A DNA stretch of 16,958 bases. It comes from Oscillibacter sp. (GTDB taxonomy: Bacteria > Bacillota > Clostridia > Oscillospirales > Oscillospiraceae). Numbering within the stretch: the first letter of the stretch is position 1; every line of letters begins with the position of its first letter. The position numbers and the translations under genes are program-made. A model generated the notes under the pieces. That model did not search any database. It was not told where the DNA came from and was given only the letters and a program-made list of their open reading frames with translations. Shown in pieces: positions 14,275-16,958 of this stretch. Location of the stretch: the NCBI GenBank assembly GCA_003522105.1, contig DPGF01000033.1, positions 14,211-31,168 on the forward strand, written 5' to 3'.

Positions 14275-14303
14275 GCAAGTTCCGCCGCCGCGATGCATAG
14301 ACT
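14275..14303 (+). promoter_or_regulatory. Sigma-E-like promoter for the ylbJ-like gene
   Basis: GCAAGTT at 14275-14281, a 14-base spacer, and CATAGACT at 14296-14303. Boxes and spacing mirror the leftward promoter for yqfC, and the gene behind it is also a sporulation gene. The expected start near 14310 leaves about 19 bases before the start codon. Confidence 0.5.
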
Positions 14304-14328
14304 TGTCTCAAAAGGCGAGGTGAGAAAA

Positions 14329-15261
14329 ATGAAACTGCACGAATTTTTATTGCCGGGCGCGGCGCTTTTCTGCCTTCTGGCGCTGCTGCTTTTGCCCGAA
14401 GAGGGCGCGCAGGCCGCGCGCGACGCGCTCGCGCTGTGCGCGCAGACGGTCGTTCCGTCGCTGTTCCCGTTTTTTGTGCTCTCGGCGCTGCTGACCTCCG
14501 GCAGCGCGTCGGCGCTGTTTGCCTCGCTCCTCTCGCCGCTGATGCGCCCGCTGTTCTCCCTTTCCGGCGCGGGTGCGTCAGCGCTTGCGCTGGGGCTTTG
14601 CGGCGGTTATCCCGTCGGTGCGCGCACTGCCGCCGCGCTTGTGGAAAACGGCTCGCTATCGCAGGAGGAAGGCGAGCGGCTGCTCGCCTTCTGCAACAAC
14701 GCAGGGCCGGGCTTTCTGCTCGGCGTGTGCGGCGCGGGTGTTTTTTCTTCCGCCCGCGCAGGCGCGGCGCTGTATCTCATTCATGCCGCCGCGGCGATTT
14801 TCTCCGGCGTTCTCATCTGCCGCGCGCTGCCGCCGGTGCCGTATCATGAAGCAAGGGTGCAGGAGGGAAAACGGCAGCGCTTTTCCACCGTTTTCCCACT
14901 CGCGGTGCAAAGCGCGCTGTCGGGCTGCCTGAACGTGAGCGCATTTGTGGTGTTTTTCACGGTGCTCGTGCGTCTGCTGCTGCACTTTCTGCCGCCGCAG
15001 TTCGCGTCCTCTCTGCTCTGCTCGCTGCTGCTCGGTTTTCTGGAGCTGACAAGCGGCACGCTGTCTCTCCCCGCCTCACGCGCAGGCTTCCTCGCCTGCG
15101 CGGCGATGCTCGGCTGGGGCGGAATGGGCGTCCATTGCCAGACGCTCAGCGCGCTGGCGGCTTCTCCCCTCACCGCGCGCTATTATTACAAGGGAAAAGC
15201 CTTGCAGGCGCTGCTCTCGGTACTGTTCGCCCTGCCCGCGCTGCCGTTTCTCTTTCCCTGA
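14329..15261 (+). CDS. ylbJ: YlbJ-like sporulation integral membrane protein
   Basis: The 310-residue product is highly hydrophobic with about eight membrane segments. It carries two motifs typical of YlbJ and related nucleoside-recognition (Gate) domain proteins: GLCGGYPVGA (89-98) and NNAGPGFLLG (123-132). In B. subtilis YlbJ is a sigma-E protein needed for spore heat resistance; the transported substance, if any, is unknown. The ATG at 14329 has GAGGTGAG a few bases upstream; the frame is open further upstream only across the promoter. It is shorter than Bacillus YlbJ (about 400 residues) but seems complete, ending with a hydrophobic helix. Its stop codon is 3 bases from the stop of the convergent integrase, and there is no terminator between them. 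Confidence 0.88.
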   Translation: MKLHEFLLPGAALFCLLALLLLPEEGAQAARDALALCAQTVVPSLFPFFVLSALLTSGSASALFASLLSPLMRPLFSLSGAGASALALGLCGGYPVGARTAAALVENGSLSQEEGERLLAFCNNAGPGFLLGVCGAGVFSSARAGAALYLIHAAAAIFSGVLICRALPPVPYHEARVQEGKRQRFSTVFPLAVQSALSGCLNVSAFVVFFTVLVRLLLHFLPPQFASSLLCSLLLGFLELTSGTLSLPASRAGFLACAAMLGWGGMGVHCQTLSALAASPLTARYYYKGKALQALLSVLFALPALPFLFP

Positions 15262-15264
15262 CGC

Positions 15265-16404
15265 TCACGGCTCCTTCCCTGTGATGGCGCTCGCCACCTG
15301 CGACACAACATCTGCCACCGCATCGTCAAAAAGGTGCATGTACACTGCGCTCGTCACCGAGGTAGAGCTGTGCCCCAGCGCCTTGGAGATACTGAACATC
15401 GGCACGTTCTGGCTGTTGGCGACGCTGGCAAAGCTGTGGCGCAGGCCGTGCAGCGAGATTGGCGGCAGCCCTTGCTCTGCAATAAACTGTGCAATGCGCC
15501 GGCAGAGGATATCCGGCTGATAGGGCTTTCCCGCCTTATTTACGGCAACATAACCTTCAGGGTTATATGCCGCATTTTCTTTCCGCCGCTGCTCCCATTC
15601 GCGGTGCAGACGGTGCAGCAGCGCTTCAAGGTCTTCGCTGCCGCGGAAAGCCAGCCGCCGCTCGGAGGCATAGGACTTCGGCGCTTTTTCAAGTGCCCTG
15701 CCGCTTACCGCCGTGCGCACCTCGCAGATCGTAAGCACGCCCCGCTCCAGATCGACATTGCGCCACTTGAGCCCGCAGATTTCGCTGCGCCGCAGCCCGA
15801 GACAGCCCGCAAGCTTAACGGCGATCTCAAGCTGCGATCCCTCGCTCGCGCAAAAAAGTTTCCGCAGCTGCGATGAATCGTAAAAGCGGTGCCGGGGCGC
15901 TTCATGCGCAGGCGGCGTGACCAGATCTGCCACGTTGTCTCTCACGATCCCCTGCCGTACTGCCGCCCCCAGCGCCGCATGCAGCAGCACATGATGCTTG
16001 CGAATGGTGTTGTTGGCAAGGCCCTTTTTCCGCAGCTCCCCGTAATACTGCTGCACACGCATGGCCGTCAGCTCCTGCGCATACACCTTGCCAAGCGTTG
16101 GAATCATGTGGGTGTACAGGATATTCTCATAACCGTGGCGCGTTGTTTCCGCGCAGTTCGGCGTGATGATCTCACGCATCCAGTAGCGCAGCCAGTCCTC
16201 CATCGAAACATCGCGGGGAGCGCTTTTGCCGCCGAGCAGCTGCGCGCGGCGATAGTCTGCAATGACCTGCTCCGCCTGCTCCATCGTTTGATAGGTGCGC
16301 GTGCGGCGCACGCGCCTGCCGTTTTCGCCGTCGTAGTAGAGCGAGACATAATAAAGGTGGTTTCTGTCGTCATACGCCAGATTTCGTTTGAGCGTTTTTC
16401 TCAT
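15265..16404 (-). CDS. Solitary tyrosine recombinase (phage/ICE-type integrase)
   Basis: The 379-residue protein has the three parts of an integrase of phages and conjugative elements: an N-terminal arm-binding region (about 1-60, YYVSLYYDGENGRRVRRTRT), a SAM-like core-binding domain (about 66-155) and a catalytic domain (about 172-370). Catalytic residues are all visible: Arg205 in LGLRRSE, Lys243 in APKSYASERR, His319 and Arg322 in HGLRH, His345 in LGHSS, and nucleophile Tyr355 in VYMHLF. The enzyme therefore looks active. GAGAGG is 6 bases before the ATG at 16404. No excisionase, relaxase, phage genes, tRNA or flanking att repeats are visible, so it is a remnant, a resident domesticated enzyme or an integration marker. 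No promoter of its own was found; read-through from rplT is possible. Confidence 0.93.
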   Translation of the reverse strand: MRKTLKRNLAYDDRNHLYYVSLYYDGENGRRVRRTRTYQTMEQAEQVIADYRRAQLLGGKSAPRDVSMEDWLRYWMREIITPNCAETTRHGYENILYTHMIPTLGKVYAQELTAMRVQQYYGELRKKGLANNTIRKHHVLLHAALGAAVRQGIVRDNVADLVTPPAHEAPRHRFYDSSQLRKLFCASEGSQLEIAVKLAGCLGLRRSEICGLKWRNVDLERGVLTICEVRTAVSGRALEKAPKSYASERRLAFRGSEDLEALLHRLHREWEQRRKENAAYNPEGYVAVNKAGKPYQPDILCRRIAQFIAEQGLPPISLHGLRHSFASVANSQNVPMFSISKALGHSSTSVTSAVYMHLFDDAVADVVSQVASAITGKEP

Positions 16405-16450
16405 ATTTTTCCTCTCTTTCCGCCGCTGTGGTCTTTCGCAGTGGCATAAA

Positions 16451-16493
16451 AACGCAAAAAACCACCGCTGCTCAAAGCAGCGGTGGTTTTTTT
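16451..16493. terminator. Terminator of the rpmI-rplT operon
   Basis: A perfect 17-bp stem including A/T flanks (16456-16472 with 16476-16492) encloses a 3-base loop 11 bases after the rplT stop. Leftward it ends in TTTTTTGCGTTTTT. The run of T on the other strand means it could also act rightward, although no rightward gene leads into it. Confidence 0.93.
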
Positions 16494-16503
16494 ACAGTTA
16501 CAA

Positions 16504-16854
16504 TCAGGCCTTCTTGGCGATCTCGACGAGCTTGGTGAAAGCGACGGGATCGTTGATGGCCATCTCGCTGAGCATCTTGCGGTTGATCTCGATGCCGGCG
16601 GTCTTCAGGCCGTGCATGAACGTGGAGTAGTTCATGCCGTTGAGCTTGCAGGCTGCGGAGATACGAGTGATCCACAGGGAGCGGAAATCTCTCTTCTTCA
16701 GGCGGCGGCCGACGTAAGCGTAGGTCAGGGACTTCATGACCTGCTCGTTGGCCATCTTGAAGTGGCGGGATTTATTGCCCCAGTAGCCCTTGGCAAGCTT
16801 GAGGGTCTTGTTTCTTCTCTTGCGCGTCATCATCGCGCCTTTAACACGTGCCAT
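16504..16854 (-). CDS. rplT: Large ribosomal subunit protein bL20
   Basis: L20 is an early-assembling 50S protein that binds 23S rRNA and in many bacteria represses its own operon. The 116-residue length and the sequence are typical: a basic N-terminal extension (MARVKGAMMTRKRRNKTLKL), then the globular part with RRLKKRDFRSLWITRI and LNGMNYSTFMHGLK. The ATG at 16854 follows AAGGAGG with 10 bases of spacing. It lies 35 bases after rpmI, the normal infC-rpmI-rplT order, and is the last gene before a strong terminator. Confidence 0.98.
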   Translation of the reverse strand: MARVKGAMMTRKRRNKTLKLAKGYWGNKSRHFKMANEQVMKSLTYAYVGRRLKKRDFRSLWITRISAACKLNGMNYSTFMHGLKTAGIEINRKMLSEMAINDPVAFTKLVEIAKKA

Positions 16855-16889
16855 ATTGTATAAGCCTCCTTAAAGCGTATCGTTGTAAA

Positions 16890-16958
16890 TTATTTGTAGG
16901 GGATCATCTTGCGGATCGTGCTGGCAGTGGTCTTGTCAGCATAGCCGCCCTGACGCAG
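16890..16958 (-). CDS. rpmI: Large ribosomal subunit protein bL35, C-terminal end only
   Basis: Twenty-two codons and a TAA stop are visible, giving LRQGGYADKTTASTIRKMIP then YK. This fits the C-terminus of clostridial L35 and the expected position directly upstream of rplT. The start and about two thirds of the gene lie beyond the window end. Too short to judge alone; the call relies on synteny plus the basic KMIPY-type end. Confidence 0.85.
   Translation of the reverse strand: MRQGGYADKTTASTIRKMIPYK

Noticed and set aside
14068..14328. Upstream extension of the ylbJ-like frame
   Set aside because: It overlaps yqfC and the promoter region; ATG 14329 has a proper ribosome binding site and starts a typical membrane protein.
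1..16958. CRISPR arrays, tRNA, rRNA, insertion sequences or a replication origin
   Set aside because: No direct-repeat arrays, cloverleaf sequences, transposase genes or DnaA-box clusters were seen.

Overview
This window looks like chromosomal DNA from a spore-forming, fairly GC-rich member of the Clostridia (Oscillospiraceae-like). The inference rests on sporulation genes of the Firmicutes type (yqfC, yqfD, ylbJ), the Bacillus/Clostridium gene order phoH-ybeY-...-era-(yqzL-like)-recO, an HPr with both His15 and Ser46, strong AGGAGG-type ribosome binding sites and high GC. No species can be named from the sequence alone. Almost everything is core housekeeping DNA; no rRNA, tRNA, CRISPR array or insertion sequence was seen.

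Layout, left to right. (1) 1-2434: the 3' part of a rightward TSUP-family membrane transporter meets, across a hairpin terminator, a leftward two-gene operon of an ACT-domain protein and a UPF0210/DUF711 protein. (2) 2491-3718: a leftward secreted or membrane-anchored G5/3D-domain cell-wall protein with a near-consensus sigma-A promoter, a structured leader and its own terminator. (3) 3719-4269: the only long gene-free stretch. It has a rightward promoter-like sequence with no gene behind it and a GC-rich, hairpin-rich island between AT-rich flanks. (4) 4270-6493: uvrC (excision repair) and ptsH (HPr), both leftward with separate promoters. (5) 6635-14216: a long leftward cluster read in the order yqfC-yqfD-phoH-ybeY-(55-aa membrane protein)-era-(yqzL-like microprotein)-recO-mutS2, joining sporulation, ribosome maturation/RNA and DNA repair functions. 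(6) 14329-15261: ylbJ-like sporulation membrane protein, divergent from yqfC; the gap holds two mirror-image sigma-E-like promoters. (7) 15265-16404: a solitary, apparently intact tyrosine recombinase. (8) 16456-16958: the terminator, rplT and the 3' end of rpmI, i.e. the tail of the infC-rpmI-rplT-type ribosomal operon.

No spectacular new system was found. The observations most worth following are the two microprotein genes (55 aa, two membrane segments; about 29 aa, YqzL-like), the paired sigma-E-like promoters between yqfC and ylbJ, the structured gene-free region after uvrC, the structured leader of the 3D-domain gene, and the lone integrase wedged between rplT and ylbJ.
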